Positions 1 to 8,998 of a stretch of DNA of 32,387 bases are shown here, one piece after another. The DNA is from Candidatus Krumholzibacteriia bacterium. Its GTDB lineage: Bacteria > Krumholzibacteriota > Krumholzibacteriia > WVZY01. The translations under genes and the position numbers were made by a program. The notes under the pieces are model-generated. The model was not told the DNA's origin, did no database searches, and saw only the letters and a list, made by a program, of their open reading frames with translations. The stretch is from NCBI GenBank assembly GCA_029863805.1, contig JAOTUR010000005.1, forward strand, positions 1 to 32,387, given 5' to 3'. How positions within the stretch are numbered: the first letter of the stretch is position 1; every line of letters begins with the position of its first letter.

Positions 1-1091
1 TGCAGGTTCTAGACATTATTCTAGATGATCCCGAAGCGTTGCTGACAACACCATTAGCCGATACCGTGTGGCGTGCGTCCGCCGAGAATTCGGGAACGAG
101 AGCGAGAGGTAGCGATGGCGAGCGAACGCAAAGCACTATCGACCAACGTATATTGGCTGCCTGGGTAGTGGACATCGATCGGGGTACCTTTCCACAGGGG
201 TTGTCGCAGGTGATAACCCGATCAGTACGTGAGTTGATCACCGTGGGGTTCGATACAATCGTCGGGGAATCGGATGGGGTCGTGCTGTTTGCTCTGGGAT
301 CGTTCGCGGTTGGAGAGCCAAGACTCACAAGTGACCTCGACCTGTTGGTAATAACAAAGGGGCGTGAACTAGAACCAGTAACTCGCGCGATCCAGGGCAT
401 CAGTCGGATCCTGGCGGAGGGGAATCTGCTGCAAATTGACTTCAGACTTCGAGGCGAAGGTGCGAACGCCCCCCTGGTCCAAGACCTGGAAACCTACCGT
501 CAATACTTTGCGAAGCGCTTGTCGCCGTGGGAGAGAGTTGCTTTTGCCAAGTGCGCTCACTGGTGGGGTGATCCCTCGCTCGCTGAAGAATTCACGGAGG
601 CAATAATGCCCCGTTTGGTCGAGAACCCTGTCCCCGGAACGATTGAGTCACTTATCGAGACACGCAGTAAATTGCAAGGACTTGTAAAAAAGGACGCAGA
701 GCTCCTCGAGACCAAGAGATCACAAGGCGGCCGCTATGACATTGAGTATCTCTGTTCGATTGGGCTGGCCGTCTTGGGTAAGCCCTTTAGTCTCGAACAC
801 TCATCGCGGACTCGACTAAAACATCTCGCGAAGGCAGGACTGATAACCAGCGACGATCACGACACCATGACGGCCGCGCTCGCGCTTTACAGTAAGATCG
901 AATATCTGCTCGAGCTCGGAGAGCTGATGTTGCCATCAAGCCCGGAGTCGACCACGGAAACATTTCAGTATCTGGCGACAACGATGGAACTTCTCGGCAT
1001 GTCATCTAATGGAGATGTCGAATCCGCCCTTGGGCAATACAAAGAGCTCGTGCGGCGATGTTACGATAATTTTGTTAGTCAGTTGCATTAA
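1..1091 (+). CDS. glnE: Glutamate-ammonia-ligase adenylyltransferase, C-terminal part (5'-truncated by window edge)
   Basis: GlnE adenylylates glutamine synthetase, lowering its activity when nitrogen is plentiful. The frame is open to the window edge (first full codon at base 3), so only about 363 C-terminal residues are seen; a TTG at 39 is just an internal codon. The visible part fits the C-terminal adenylyltransferase half. It has a nucleotidyltransferase signature GSFAVGEPRLTSDLDLLVI with the metal-binding DxD, then IDFRLRGEG (family: DLRLRPSG), then SPWERVAFAKCAHWWGDP (family: tWEhqAL.RAR..aGD), then KRSQGGRYDIEYL (family: lKrgpGGl.DIEFl). The remainder is helical. It is the only + strand gene before 7770. 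Its stop overlaps the glnD stop, and glnA, its substrate's gene, is nearby, which strengthens the call. It is more diverged than proteobacterial GlnE; a generic nucleotidyltransferase is the alternative. Confidence 0.82.
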   Translation, partial: QVLDIILDDPEALLTTPLADTVWRASAENSGTRARGSDGERTQSTIDQRILAAWVVDIDRGTFPQGLSQVITRSVRELITVGFDTIVGESDGVVLFALGSFAVGEPRLTSDLDLLVITKGRELEPVTRAIQGISRILAEGNLLQIDFRLRGEGANAPLVQDLETYRQYFAKRLSPWERVAFAKCAHWWGDPSLAEEFTEAIMPRLVENPVPGTIESLIETRSKLQGLVKKDAELLETKRSQGGRYDIEYLCSIGLAVLGKPFSLEHSSRTRLKHLAKAGLITSDDHDTMTAALALYSKIEYLLELGELMLPSSPESTTETFQYLATTMELLGMSSNGDVESALGQYKELVRRCYDNFVSQLH

Positions 1092-3736
1092 GCCAGGGCT
1101 GTTTCCAGCCGTTTTCTTATTTGGCGCAACTTGTCGATCGCCGTGACCTTCCTCGTCTTTTTGTCCTGAACATCGAAGGAATCGATGGCTCGATTGGCTT
1201 CAGTCGATATTCTTGCTCGATGAATTGTCAATCCTTCTTCGGAAAGCGCCCTGGCTATTTTGAACAGGAGTCCCGGCTGATCCATCGCAAAGATGTCGAC
1301 TATGGTAACGTCGCCGGACAAGTCGTTTTCGAATTCGACCCGCAGCGGAACCGGTATTGAACGTATCCTCTGCCGCTTCCACTTTTGAACGTGCTTTTCG
1401 ACCGCATCATGTATATCGATCTTCTCTCCCACGATATCGTTTAGATCCCGTCTGACCTTGTCAATGCGAGCGTCGTCGATGGGCCCCACCCCGCCGATGT
1501 CTTCCACATAAAACACGTCGAGCACCTTGCCGTCCGTCCTCGTGAAGGCGTAAGCAAAGAGAATGTTACAATCATTCAAGGTAAGCACACCACACAACTG
1601 CGATAGACGGTAGGGTTTATCATGCGTACAAAACGTAATCTCCGTTGCCAGCTTTATCTTTCTCTTGCTAACAATAGCCTTGTCCTTGTCGAGAGCCGCA
1701 ACGAGCTCCATGTGTGCTTTTACCTGCGAAGCATTCATCGTTAGAAGATATCGACCAGGAAGCATATCCAAGTGCTCCAATGCTCTTTGCCTCAGCGTTC
1801 CACTTGCAAACGATCTAAGGAGTGCCTTTTTGCGCGCCTTGTAAACAACGTCGGGCTCCTTTTCCGCCTGGGCCATAAACCGGTAGGCGCTCAGGTAGAG
1901 TGTCCACAGAAGACTGCGTTTCCATTCGGTCCAAACCACAGGCGAGGTGGCGTCCAGGTCTGCATACGTCAGCAAACAAAGGTACTTGAGGTTGCTCCGA
2001 TTACGAACCTTTTTGCAGAAGGAACGAAGCGTTCCTATATCTGTCGGGTCCCGTCGCTGACTAAAATGGGACATGAGAAGATGGATCTCGATCAAAAAGC
2101 AGACGGTATCGATAACTCCAGCCTCGACCCCCATTCGCTTGAGTATACGCTGCGACAGCGCCGCACCTTTCTTAGCATGTCCCGCACCCTCTATTTTACC
2201 GATGTCGTGTAATAACGCGGCCAAGAAAAGCACGTGCTTGTTCGAAATCTCGGAGTATATCCGTGCCATTGGCGCGAGTCGCCTGGACTTCATATTGGCG
2301 AGCTGCTCAACATTGTACACAACCTGAAAACTATGCTCATCGACCGTGTAGTGGTGATAAAGATCGTATCTCTTAAGACTGGTGAGATCATTGTACTCCG
2401 GTATGATAGTGCCAAGAAATCCCGTCTCGTGCATCGTGCGCAGAACAAGACTGACATTGGTTCCACCTTCCAAGAGCCTGGGGAAACTGTGCCGCATGAG
2501 TGTTAGCGCCGCCTTGCCCGATAGGTCCTCTTTAAGAATGACTTCCAGACGACGCTTGAGTGTTCTGTGTAGTTTGACGCCCTCCTTCTTTTGCCTGACG
2601 AATAAATAGAGTGGCTCTCGTTTTATTCGGCTTCTATCTACCCTCAGCGACAACTTGCCTACCGCTCTCGGCACCTTCTTCCTACCGAGGAGCACGTCGA
2701 GCCGTTTGCCATAGTGAAGCTCGTCCATGATGTCCTCTGTGATTGTATAAATAGCTCGAGTGTGGTTGTAGTAGTCTCTCATAAAAAGTTCCACACCAAG
2801 ATGACTTCGCTTCGCCTTGTACCCGAGACGTTCCGCGATGACTTTTTGCATGCCAACCGTCAGCTGATCCTCCTTGGACTCGGTGGCCAAATGCAACTCC
2901 ACGCGGACTCTTAGCAGAAAATCGTACGCGGACTCCAAAACAGCGGTTTCTCCGTGTAGGAGAAGACCCTTCTTGCGCAGGGCAGCCAAACCCCTCTGGC
3001 CACCGAGCACCATGCCCAACCAAACCAAAGTCTGAAAATCTCTCAAGCCGCCTGGGCTCACTTTAACGTTGGGTTCTATCAACTGATAGCGATTCGAGTA
3101 CCGCGCATGCCTGCTAACTGCGTCCTTTATCTTTCGTGACAGAAAAGCCTCACGGTCTTTCTTGCGGAGCCTGCGAATCTGCGTCTCTACCTCGCGCGCG
3201 ATTTTTCTCGATCCACAGATCCAGCGACTTTCAAAAAGCGCCGTTCGTGTATCCATGTGCCGCGCTAGCGTGCTCTCGCTCTCTACCAACGACTCGACCG
3301 CATGGCCCAATTCAAAACCAACGTCCCACATCAAACGGATGAACGAAGAGGCGATGAGTTTGGTCACACGTGTCTTACGCTTGCAGAGGATCAGGATATC
3401 GACGTCGGAATAGGGTGCAAGTTCCTCACGCCCATAACCACCCATGCCAACGATCGCAATATCGACACGGTTGTAAGCGATTCCATGCTCTTGGATCGCT
3501 CTTTGAAACAATACCCCGACCAGCGAATCGACAATCCTACTGTAGTCCTGAACGAATGCTCGTCCTTCGCTGCCCTTTGAACGGAAATCGACGAGACTCT
3601 TCTTTAGAATGGACAGGTAGTTGCGGGACAGGCTGAGAAAGCTCTCTCGGCTGACCGGAGAGTTCACTTCAAATGACGCTGTGTCGTCTATGGGAGGGGT
3701 CGATTTGTAATCGCTTTTCTTTTGTGGTGGCTTCAT
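1088..3736 (-). CDS. glnD: [Protein-PII] uridylyltransferase / uridylyl-removing enzyme
   Basis: GlnD is the glutamine sensor that uridylylates PII proteins when nitrogen is short and removes UMP when glutamine is high; PII in turn steers GlnE. The 882-residue length is normal. Domains in order: nucleotidyltransferase with GMGGYGREELAPYSDVDILI (catalytic Asp111 and Asp113), a helical linker, an HD domain with HHYTVDEHSF near residue 457 and LLHDIGKIEGAGH near 508, and two C-terminal ACT domains from about residue 700 to the end, which bind glutamine in characterised homologues. The ATG is preceded by GGAAG about 8 nt upstream. The gene starts 12 bp after the glnA stop, so it is probably co-transcribed with glnA. 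Its stop shares the palindrome TTAA with glnE. No glnB or amtB is present in the window. Confidence 0.96.
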   Translation of the reverse strand: MKPPQKKSDYKSTPPIDDTASFEVNSPVSRESFLSLSRNYLSILKKSLVDFRSKGSEGRAFVQDYSRIVDSLVGVLFQRAIQEHGIAYNRVDIAIVGMGGYGREELAPYSDVDILILCKRKTRVTKLIASSFIRLMWDVGFELGHAVESLVESESTLARHMDTRTALFESRWICGSRKIAREVETQIRRLRKKDREAFLSRKIKDAVSRHARYSNRYQLIEPNVKVSPGGLRDFQTLVWLGMVLGGQRGLAALRKKGLLLHGETAVLESAYDFLLRVRVELHLATESKEDQLTVGMQKVIAERLGYKAKRSHLGVELFMRDYYNHTRAIYTITEDIMDELHYGKRLDVLLGRKKVPRAVGKLSLRVDRSRIKREPLYLFVRQKKEGVKLHRTLKRRLEVILKEDLSGKAALTLMRHSFPRLLEGGTNVSLVLRTMHETGFLGTIIPEYNDLTSLKRYDLYHHYTVDEHSFQVVYNVEQLANMKSRRLAPMARIYSEISNKHVLFLAALLHDIGKIEGAGHAKKGAALSQRILKRMGVEAGVIDTVCFLIEIHLLMSHFSQRRDPTDIGTLRSFCKKVRNRSNLKYLCLLTYADLDATSPVVWTEWKRSLLWTLYLSAYRFMAQAEKEPDVVYKARKKALLRSFASGTLRQRALEHLDMLPGRYLLTMNASQVKAHMELVAALDKDKAIVSKRKIKLATEITFCTHDKPYRLSQLCGVLTLNDCNILFAYAFTRTDGKVLDVFYVEDIGGVGPIDDARIDKVRRDLNDIVGEKIDIHDAVEKHVQKWKRQRIRSIPVPLRVEFENDLSGDVTIVDIFAMDQPGLLFKIARALSEEGLTIHRARISTEANRAIDSFDVQDKKTRKVTAIDKLRQIRKRLETALA

Positions 3737-3748
3737 AAGACGCTTCCG

Positions 3749-5170
3749 CTACGCGTCGAAATATAAAAAGAATTCGTACGGATGCGGTCTCTGCGCCATG
3801 GCGGATAGCTCCCTCTCCCTCTTATAATCTATCCAGGTACGAACAACATCCTCATCGAACACGTTACCTTTTAGAAGGAAGGCATGGTCGTCCTCGAGGG
3901 CATTCAGCGCCTCGTCTAACGAACCCGGCGTCTTGGCTATCCTTCCCAGCTCCTCGGGGGGCAGATCATAGATGTTCTTGTCGAGCGGTTCACCAGGATC
4001 AATTTTGTTCTCTATCCCGTCGAGGCCGGCCATCATCATGGCGGCAAAGGCGAAGTAAGGATTACAGGTCGGATCGGGACACCGAAACTCGACACGCCTC
4101 GAGTTTGGCGAGGGTGAATACATGGGAATACGAACCGCGGCGCTACGGTTACGCTGGGAGTACGCGAGATTCACCGGCGCTTCGAACCCCGGTACGAGAC
4201 GCTTGTAAGAGTTAGTCGTGGGATTTGAAAAAGCAAGAATTGAAGGCGCATGCTTCAGGATCCCGCCAATGTAATGCAAAGCGGTGTCACTCAAACCTGC
4301 GTAACCATTCCCTGCGAAAAGTGGTTTGTCGTTCTTCCACAGGCTCTGATGAACATGCATCCCGGAACCGTTATCGTTGAAGATCGGCTTTGGCATAAAC
4401 GTGACCGTCTTGCCATACCTTCGCGCAACGTTGCGTATGACGTACTTATAGACCATCATCTTGTCACCCATCCGAGTGAGCGAATCGAAGCGCATATCGA
4501 TCTCGGCCTGCCCTGCAGTCGCCACCTCGTGATGCTGAGTCTCAACCTCGCAGCCAAGCTTCATCAAAGTCAGCATCATCTCGGAGCGCAGGTCCTGGAA
4601 CGAATCGGTCGGCGGCACCGGAAAGTAGCCTTCCTTGTAGCGAGGCTTATAGCCGAGGTTAGGTCCCTCTTCGCGCCCGGAGTTCCAGCTACCCTCCTTT
4701 GAATCGATGTAGTAAAATCCCATGTTTTCTTTTTGATCGAATCTCACATCGTCGAAGATAAAAAACTCCGCCTCGGGACCAAAGCTCGCCTGATCCGCGA
4801 TACCCGTACTCTTGAGGTAGTTTTCAGCACGGACCGCGACTCCCCTTGGATCTCTTGTATAACGCTGCTTGGTAATCGGATCAAAAATGTTGCCGACCAA
4901 ACTCAATGTCGGCTCTCTTGTAAAAGGGTCCATAAAAGCCGTATTTGGATCGGGAACCACGAGCATGTCGCTCTCGTCAATGTTTCGCCACCCGCGAATG
5001 CTAGAACCATCGAATCCGAATCCGTCCTCGAATACAGCCTCATCAAGAGATTCCACCGGTACGCTGAAGTGCTGCCACGTACCCGGAAAATCAAGAAACT
5101 TGAGATCGACTACCGTTGCCTTTTTTTCACTGGCATACTTGATTACGTCCTGCGGAGTCCTTTCCTGCAT
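3749..5170 (-). CDS. glnA: Glutamine synthetase, type I
   Basis: Condenses glutamate and ammonia to glutamine with ATP; a cytoplasmic dodecamer in the GSI family. The 473-residue length is typical. Visible signatures are [11 protein letters not shown] near the N-terminus, [11 protein letters not shown] in the middle, and [20 protein letters not shown] before the C-terminus. Tyr401 lies in [11 protein letters not shown], which matches the adenylylation site of GSI-beta enzymes, so this enzyme should be a GlnE substrate. The ATG has a good ribosome site (GGAAGG, 9 nt spacer) and a sigma70-like promoter upstream. glnD follows 12 bp downstream. I saw no sigma54-type promoter upstream, so NtrC control is not indicated by sequence. 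Confidence 0.98.
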   Translation of the reverse strand: MQERTPQDVIKYASEKKATVVDLKFLDFPGTWQHFSVPVESLDEAVFEDGFGFDGSSIRGWRNIDESDMLVVPDPNTAFMDPFTREPTLSLVGNIFDPITKQRYTRDPRGVAVRAENYLKSTGIADQASFGPEAEFFIFDDVRFDQKENMGFYYIDSKEGSWNSGREEGPNLGYKPRYKEGYFPVPPTDSFQDLRSEMMLTLMKLGCEVETQHHEVATAGQAEIDMRFDSLTRMGDKMMVYKYVIRNVARRYGKTVTFMPKPIFNDNGSGMHVHQSLWKNDKPLFAGNGYAGLSDTALHYIGGILKHAPSILAFSNPTTNSYKRLVPGFEAPVNLAYSQRNRSAAVRIPMYSPSPNSRRVEFRCPDPTCNPYFAFAAMMMAGLDGIENKIDPGEPLDKNIYDLPPEELGRIAKTPGSLDEALNALEDDHAFLLKGNVFDEDVVRTWIDYKRERELSAMAQRPHPYEFFLYFDA

Positions 5171-5259
5171 GAGGACACACCTTCCTTCAACGTTCGGTTG
5201 GACTGATTTCCGTGGCTTTAGCGACCTAGAAGCGCAGTTTGTGATGAATTAAAATTACT

Positions 5260-5287
5260 ATTTAACTGAAAGAACGGGCGCTGTCAA
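5260..5287 (-). promoter_or_regulatory. Predicted sigma70-type promoter for glnA-glnD
   Basis: On the minus strand, TTGACA (5282-5287) is followed after 16 bases by TTAAAT (5260-5265). Transcription would start near 5253, leaving a leader of about 83 nt before the glnA ATG. It lies just beyond the stop codon of the preceding gene. Confidence 0.6.
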
Positions 5288-5301
5288 TAACATCGGCACA
5301 T

Positions 5302-6870
5302 CTAGTTTGCGGTGTGCTCCAGTTCGAGCAACGGACCACCCAGGTATCTCAAAAGGTCCCCCGCAATCACACTTCGCAGCCCCACCTCGCCTGCGGCGAA
5401 CTCGGCAGCACGCCCATGCAGGAAACACGCGACACACGCCGCGTCGAGCTCGGAGGAATGCTGCGCAAGCAAACCGCCTAGCACCCCGGCGAGCACGTCT
5501 CCGCTGCCAGCCGTCGCCAAGGCCGAGCTGCCATGGTAGTTAACCCACACATCGCCTTCGGCCGATGCTATCAGCGTCGGCGCACCCTTGTGAACGATGG
5601 TGACACCCCAACTTCTTGCGGTCTGACGGGTTAACTCGATGCGTTTCAAGGGATCACGGGGAATATCGCTCGCCAGCACCCTGCCAAGCTCGCCACTGTG
5701 AGGGGTGACGACCGCTCGGGGAGCGAGTGATGGCAGCCTATCCGACTTGCCGACGAATGCGTTGATGCCGTCGGCATCCAGCACCAAAGGTCGCGTGTGA
5801 TCGCCAACCAGATCGATGACAAACCGAACTGTCTCTTCGTGAGTGGTCAAACCGGGTCCGACCACCAGAACGTCGGCTTTTTCCAGGTGGTTTTCAAGGG
5901 CGGACCGTGCCTTCACGGCAATCGTGCCCTCCACCGTCTCCGGCAGAGGTATCACGATCGCTTCTCTTAGCCCGATTTGAACCGTTTGCCGAATACCCTC
6001 GGGCACGGCGACGTAAACCATCCCACATCCACTTCTTAGCGCGGCTTCGGCGGCTAGCACGGCCGCACCGGTATACGCCCGGCTCCCCGCGACCAGCAGG
6101 ACCACGCCCATTTCGTACTTGTGCCCAGACGGCGGCCGTGCAGGTAATCGGCGAGATGCATCCTCCCTATCGAGCAAGTACATGCCGAGAGAATTGGCCT
6201 GCACGACTTCATCGGGGAATCCGATGTCAGCCACCTCAAGCTCACCAACATAAGACTTACCGGGATGGAAGAGCATGCCGACTTTGGGGCAACCCATGGT
6301 GATGGTGTATGTGGCACGCACCGCCTGGCCAAGTACCTCGCCCGTGTCGCTGTGTATTCCCGAGGGTATGTCAATACTGACAACAGGCAGCCGGCTGCTG
6401 TTTATGAGTGTGACGATTTCGGCGGCACGCCCTTCGAGGGACCGAGACAGCCCAGTGCCAAAAAGACCGTCTACGACAACGGTCGCATCGGCAAAGTCCC
6501 GTTGTACGACACTCACCCAATCCGGTCTGGTGGAGTTTATTTCCCTGAGCTTGCGATACTGGCCGAGCCGCTGTTGGACGCGGTGATAGTTCTTTAGCGC
6601 GTCCATCGTATAGTCTTCCGGGGAAGACATGTAATGAAGCGAACATGCCCGACCCTCTTCGCTGAGATGCCTCGCAACCACCAGAGCGTCGCCGCCGTTG
6701 TTACCCGGCCCCACAAAGATTGATGCCTTGAACCCTTGCTTTGGGAAACGTTCGAGGATGAATTGCGCCACCTCACGACCCGCCCGTTCCATCAGCTCGA
6801 GTCCCGGACAGAAACGTTTGATAGTCTCCTCGTCGACTATCTTCATCCTCTCGCCAGTCAATACATCCAT
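5302..6870 (-). CDS. nnr: Bifunctional NAD(P)H-hydrate epimerase / ADP-dependent (S)-NAD(P)H-hydrate dehydratase
   Basis: Repairs hydrated NADH and NADPH: the N-terminal half epimerises R and S hydrates, the C-terminal half dehydrates the S form using ADP or ATP. The N-terminal YjeF_N domain shows VGPGNNGGDALVVARHL (about residues 53-69). The C-terminal ribokinase-like domain shows VVGPGL, LVLDADGINAF, VVTPHSGELGRVL and GSGDVLAGVLGGLL with its anion-hole Gly and catalytic Asp. I chose ATG at 6870, giving MDVLTGERMKIVDEETI, which matches how the family begins and has GGAAA just upstream. A GTG at 6897 would add nine residues without a ribosome site. A weak promoter-like pair (TTAACT at 6938-6943, TATAAA at 6917-6922, spacer 15) lies upstream and also favours the shorter form. 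Confidence 0.95.
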   Translation of the reverse strand: MDVLTGERMKIVDEETIKRFCPGLELMERAGREVAQFILERFPKQGFKASIFVGPGNNGGDALVVARHLSEEGRACSLHYMSSPEDYTMDALKNYHRVQQRLGQYRKLREINSTRPDWVSVVQRDFADATVVVDGLFGTGLSRSLEGRAAEIVTLINSSRLPVVSIDIPSGIHSDTGEVLGQAVRATYTITMGCPKVGMLFHPGKSYVGELEVADIGFPDEVVQANSLGMYLLDREDASRRLPARPPSGHKYEMGVVLLVAGSRAYTGAAVLAAEAALRSGCGMVYVAVPEGIRQTVQIGLREAIVIPLPETVEGTIAVKARSALENHLEKADVLVVGPGLTTHEETVRFVIDLVGDHTRPLVLDADGINAFVGKSDRLPSLAPRAVVTPHSGELGRVLASDIPRDPLKRIELTRQTARSWGVTIVHKGAPTLIASAEGDVWVNYHGSSALATAGSGDVLAGVLGGLLAQHSSELDAACVACFLHGRAAEFAAGEVGLRSVIAGDLLRYLGGPLLELEHTAN

Positions 6871-6958
6871 GGGCCACTGTTTCCGTTCTTGAATCACCTA
6901 ACCGCACGGGAGGCTCTTTATAGTTGAGCGCAGCGGCAGTTAACGCTTACTGGACGGG

Positions 6959-7645
6959 TCATTTCTTGCTGTTATGGTTGTCAACGATTTTGACAAGTTC
7001 TATGATGTCGTCGATTTCGTATTTGGCTCCGCTCTCCGTGACGCCCGCCCTGTCGCCATAACGGGCAAACACCGTGATAATTCCGAGTTGCGCCGCTCCA
7101 CTGATATCCCTTTCCGGCCAATCCCCCACCATCATGGCTTGCTGGGGCTGGACGGCAAAGTGTTCCAAAACCGTTTTGAAGGGCACCGGACTGGGTTTCC
7201 GTTCTCCGGTGTCTTCGAAGGTAAGCACCTTTTCAAACATGTGATGCAATTGCAGATAACAAAGACGTAGCCACCCCTCCTTACGGGGTGCGTCGGTTAT
7301 GACGGCCAGTCGAAGACCTCTTTTGATCAATTCAAAAAGAGTGACACGCACATGCGGGTACAGCACCAAAGCGGCTTCCCTGGCTCTCCGGTAGGCCACC
7401 ACCCCCGCCGCGAGAACCTTGTGATTGACCTCTCCAAGCAGTTGGTTCAACACGTCATCGAAAACGCCCTGAAACTCGATCCCCTTCTTGTCGTAGACAT
7501 CGTAAATCCTGTCTTTAATGGTTTGCGCAGGCAACATCAGTCCAGCGTCAATCATTGCATCGACAGCTGCGTCCACCGCGCTTTCCTTCATCCTCATGAA
7601 ATCGGTTAGCGTGTTATCAAGATCGAAAATGACTACAGCTATCAT
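6959..7645 (-). CDS. HAD-superfamily hydrolase (phosphatase-like)
   Basis: A cytoplasmic haloacid-dehalogenase-family enzyme of 228 residues, probably a small-molecule phosphatase; the substrate cannot be read from sequence. Motif I is IFDLDNTLTDF (nucleophile Asp8, acid Asp10). The helical cap follows. Motif II is LAVITDA, motif III lysine is in GERKPSP, and motif IV is MMVGDWPERDI. The layout resembles the pyrophosphatase/phosphoglycolate phosphatase branch. I chose ATG at 7645, which puts the DxD motif at the usual distance from the N-terminus. A TTG at 7654 would add three residues, and neither has a clear ribosome site. The gene lies about 88 bp upstream of nnr on the same strand, so joint transcription is possible. 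Confidence 0.88.
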   Translation of the reverse strand: MIAVVIFDLDNTLTDFMRMKESAVDAAVDAMIDAGLMLPAQTIKDRIYDVYDKKGIEFQGVFDDVLNQLLGEVNHKVLAAGVVAYRRAREAALVLYPHVRVTLFELIKRGLRLAVITDAPRKEGWLRLCYLQLHHMFEKVLTFEDTGERKPSPVPFKTVLEHFAVQPQQAMMVGDWPERDISGAAQLGIITVFARYGDRAGVTESGAKYEIDDIIELVKIVDNHNSKK

Positions 7646-7769
7646 GTTCGACAAGGGTTGGCTGTGCTTTTCTTTTGACTTAGAATATGAGCAGCACCAC
7701 TGAAGCTCACATATAACCAGAATTCGTCAACTTGGCATGGTTACCCTAAAGTGACACGACAGAACCGTA

Positions 7770-8624
7770 ATGCAGAACACACCCAAAAGCAATCACGATT
7801 TCGACGGTGGGGATCTCTTTGAGATCCTTAATCAATATCTGCTGCTCTTCTTTGGTCTGAGCTGCATATTGAGCAGCGTCTTTATTCAGCAGATTTTTGT
7901 CATGCTCGAACAGTTTCGGGTGGGGATCAGCATTGCACCCACCGTCGGTATCATACTCCCCATATATATCCTGAGCAGACGGTTCGAACCCGGTTTTAGA
8001 AAGCAGCTGTGGATCAAGGGAATTCAGGCGGCGACCACAATTTATGTTGTACTGGCGACGCTTACCATGGTGGTCGTCATCGATCACGTTTATCTACTGA
8101 CTCAGCGATTCATGCCCACGCCGAGCGAGTACCTGGAAGGCCTGAGGGCCCTCCAGCCCGACGGTGTCGTGGCCGCCGTCGTGACGTTTATCGGGCTCTG
8201 TATCATCGTGCCCATCTCGGAAGAAATTGTCTTTAGGGGTGTCGTACAACGAGTCTTTAGCCGCAATATGGGTGGCGTTGTGGCCATGCTGCTTACCGGC
8301 GTTTTTTTTGGAGTGATTCACCTCAACCCACACCTGCTGCCAAGTATGACATGCTTTGGCATATTCGTCGGCTTTATCTTTCTTGCCACATCAAATCTCA
8401 CATACACGATTCTCTCTCACGCCGTACTCAACACTGTCGCCTTCATGCAGTTGACGCTTGGGCCCGATAGTCTGGTGACAACGCCTTTTTACGTCCAAGA
8501 GGGATGGATGTTAGCGGTCGCGGTCGCATTTCTCGTTGTCCTGTTAATGCAAATAAAAAGGGGAGCCGCGACAACCGGGCGAACTCCCTCGGAACTTTCC
8601 AATGATCCCGACAATGGCAAATGA
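7770..8624 (+). CDS. CPBP-family intramembrane metalloprotease
   Basis: A polytopic membrane protein of 284 residues with the CPBP (Abi/CAAX-protease-like) motifs. Motif 1 is SEEIVFRGVVQRVF near residue 150 (EExxxR), motif 2 is GVFFGVIHLNPH near 178-189 (FxxxH), and motif 3 is LSHAVLNTVAF near 216-226 (HxxxN). Those Glu and His residues form the intramembrane metal site in family members. About six to eight hydrophobic segments are visible, for example residues 20-45, 50-70, 88-108 and 250-268. Substrates are unknown; family members act in prenyl-protein processing, bacteriocin self-immunity or stress signalling. It is divergent from the HAD gene and convergent with the zinc-ribbon gene. No clear ribosome site precedes the ATG. 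Confidence 0.9.
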   Translation: MQNTPKSNHDFDGGDLFEILNQYLLLFFGLSCILSSVFIQQIFVMLEQFRVGISIAPTVGIILPIYILSRRFEPGFRKQLWIKGIQAATTIYVVLATLTMVVVIDHVYLLTQRFMPTPSEYLEGLRALQPDGVVAAVVTFIGLCIIVPISEEIVFRGVVQRVFSRNMGGVVAMLLTGVFFGVIHLNPHLLPSMTCFGIFVGFIFLATSNLTYTILSHAVLNTVAFMQLTLGPDSLVTTPFYVQEGWMLAVAVAFLVVLLMQIKRGAATTGRTPSELSNDPDNGK

Positions 8625-8631
8625 GAGACTA

Positions 8632-8826
8632 CTATTTTACTGACGTGCTGATATCTCTACCCAGACTTATTTCGCCGTTGTCAATTCGAATGTTGAAACC
8701 ACATTCTGGGTTGTTGCAGACCCACGCCTTGTACATAATCGGTGCACCATCGCGGCCATAATCTGAAAGGGGCAATAGAACACCGTTACGGCACTTCAGA
8801 CAGCTCGTAAAATCCTTATCCATCAT
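8632..8826 (-). CDS. Small zinc-ribbon protein of unknown function
   Basis: A 64-residue protein with two cysteine pairs, CLKC near the N-terminus and CNNPEC about 24 residues later, followed by GFNIRIDNG. That spacing is typical of a two-knuckle zinc ribbon that binds one zinc. There is no signal peptide, so it is probably cytoplasmic. Function is not recognisable; such proteins often bind nucleic acid or a partner protein. Support for being real: four well-spaced cysteines, a strong promoter upstream, and an ATGA overlap with a leader ORF. The start is ATGATG at 8821-8826. Directly upstream there is no ordinary ribosome site; see the hairpin entry. Its stop lies 7 bp from the stop of the convergent protease gene. 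Confidence 0.72.
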   Translation of the reverse strand: MMDKDFTSCLKCRNGVLLPLSDYGRDGAPIMYKAWVCNNPECGFNIRIDNGEISLGRDISTSVK

Positions 8827-8888
8827 AGCATCCGAATCACTACCCGATTCGGACTCTTCACCTCCATCCTCATCACGGGCTTAGTCAT
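8823..8888 (-). CDS. 21-codon leader ORF overlapping the zinc-ribbon gene
   Basis: An ATG at 8888 opens a 21-codon frame beginning MTKPVMRMEV and ending in a TGA that overlaps the zinc-ribbon ATG as ATGA. AAGGTGG (8893-8899) precedes the ATG, with AGG about 7 nt away. It sits about 60 nt below a near-consensus promoter. The peptide is basic, with no signal peptide and no recognised family. It may be a translational-coupling leader rather than a functional peptide. Confidence 0.4.
   Translation of the reverse strand: MTKPVMRMEVKSPNRVVIRML
8832..8865 (-). promoter_or_regulatory. Shine-Dalgarno separated from the start codon by a perfect hairpin
   Basis: In the mRNA sense, a perfect GGAGGTGA (8858-8865) is followed by five bases, then a 7-bp perfect inverted repeat CCGAATC/GATTCGG with a 7-nt loop (8832-8852), then five bases and the zinc-ribbon ATG. 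The linear distance is 31 nt, but folding the hairpin leaves 10 nt, which is workable for initiation. No start codon lies at the normal distance from GGAGGTGA. The sequence is seen; the bridging mechanism is inferred. Confidence 0.45.
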
Positions 8889-8955
8889 CTAACCACCTTG
8901 TATCTCCGAGTAAACACAACCACCATGAGTCGCAACAGGCAGACGAGCACGATTG

Positions 8956-8984
8956 ATTATTCTCCAAAGTGGTTCAGATGTCAA
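8956..8984 (-). promoter_or_regulatory. Predicted strong sigma70-type promoter for the leader ORF and zinc-ribbon gene
   Basis: TTGACA (8979-8984) and AATAAT (8956-8961) on the minus strand with a 17-base spacer. The predicted start is near 8949, about 60 nt before the leader ORF. Confidence 0.62.
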
Positions 8985-8998
8985 GCGGTTTGTCGTTA

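Noticed and set aside
7655-7769. Promoters in the divergent HAD/CPBP gap
   Set aside because: TTGACG and TTGACT boxes are present, but neither has a -10 element at a usable distance.
7770-8826. CPBP (Abi-like) protease and zinc-ribbon as a defence pair
   Set aside because: The genes are convergent and separately promoted; no toxin, restriction or phage-related neighbour supports a defence role.
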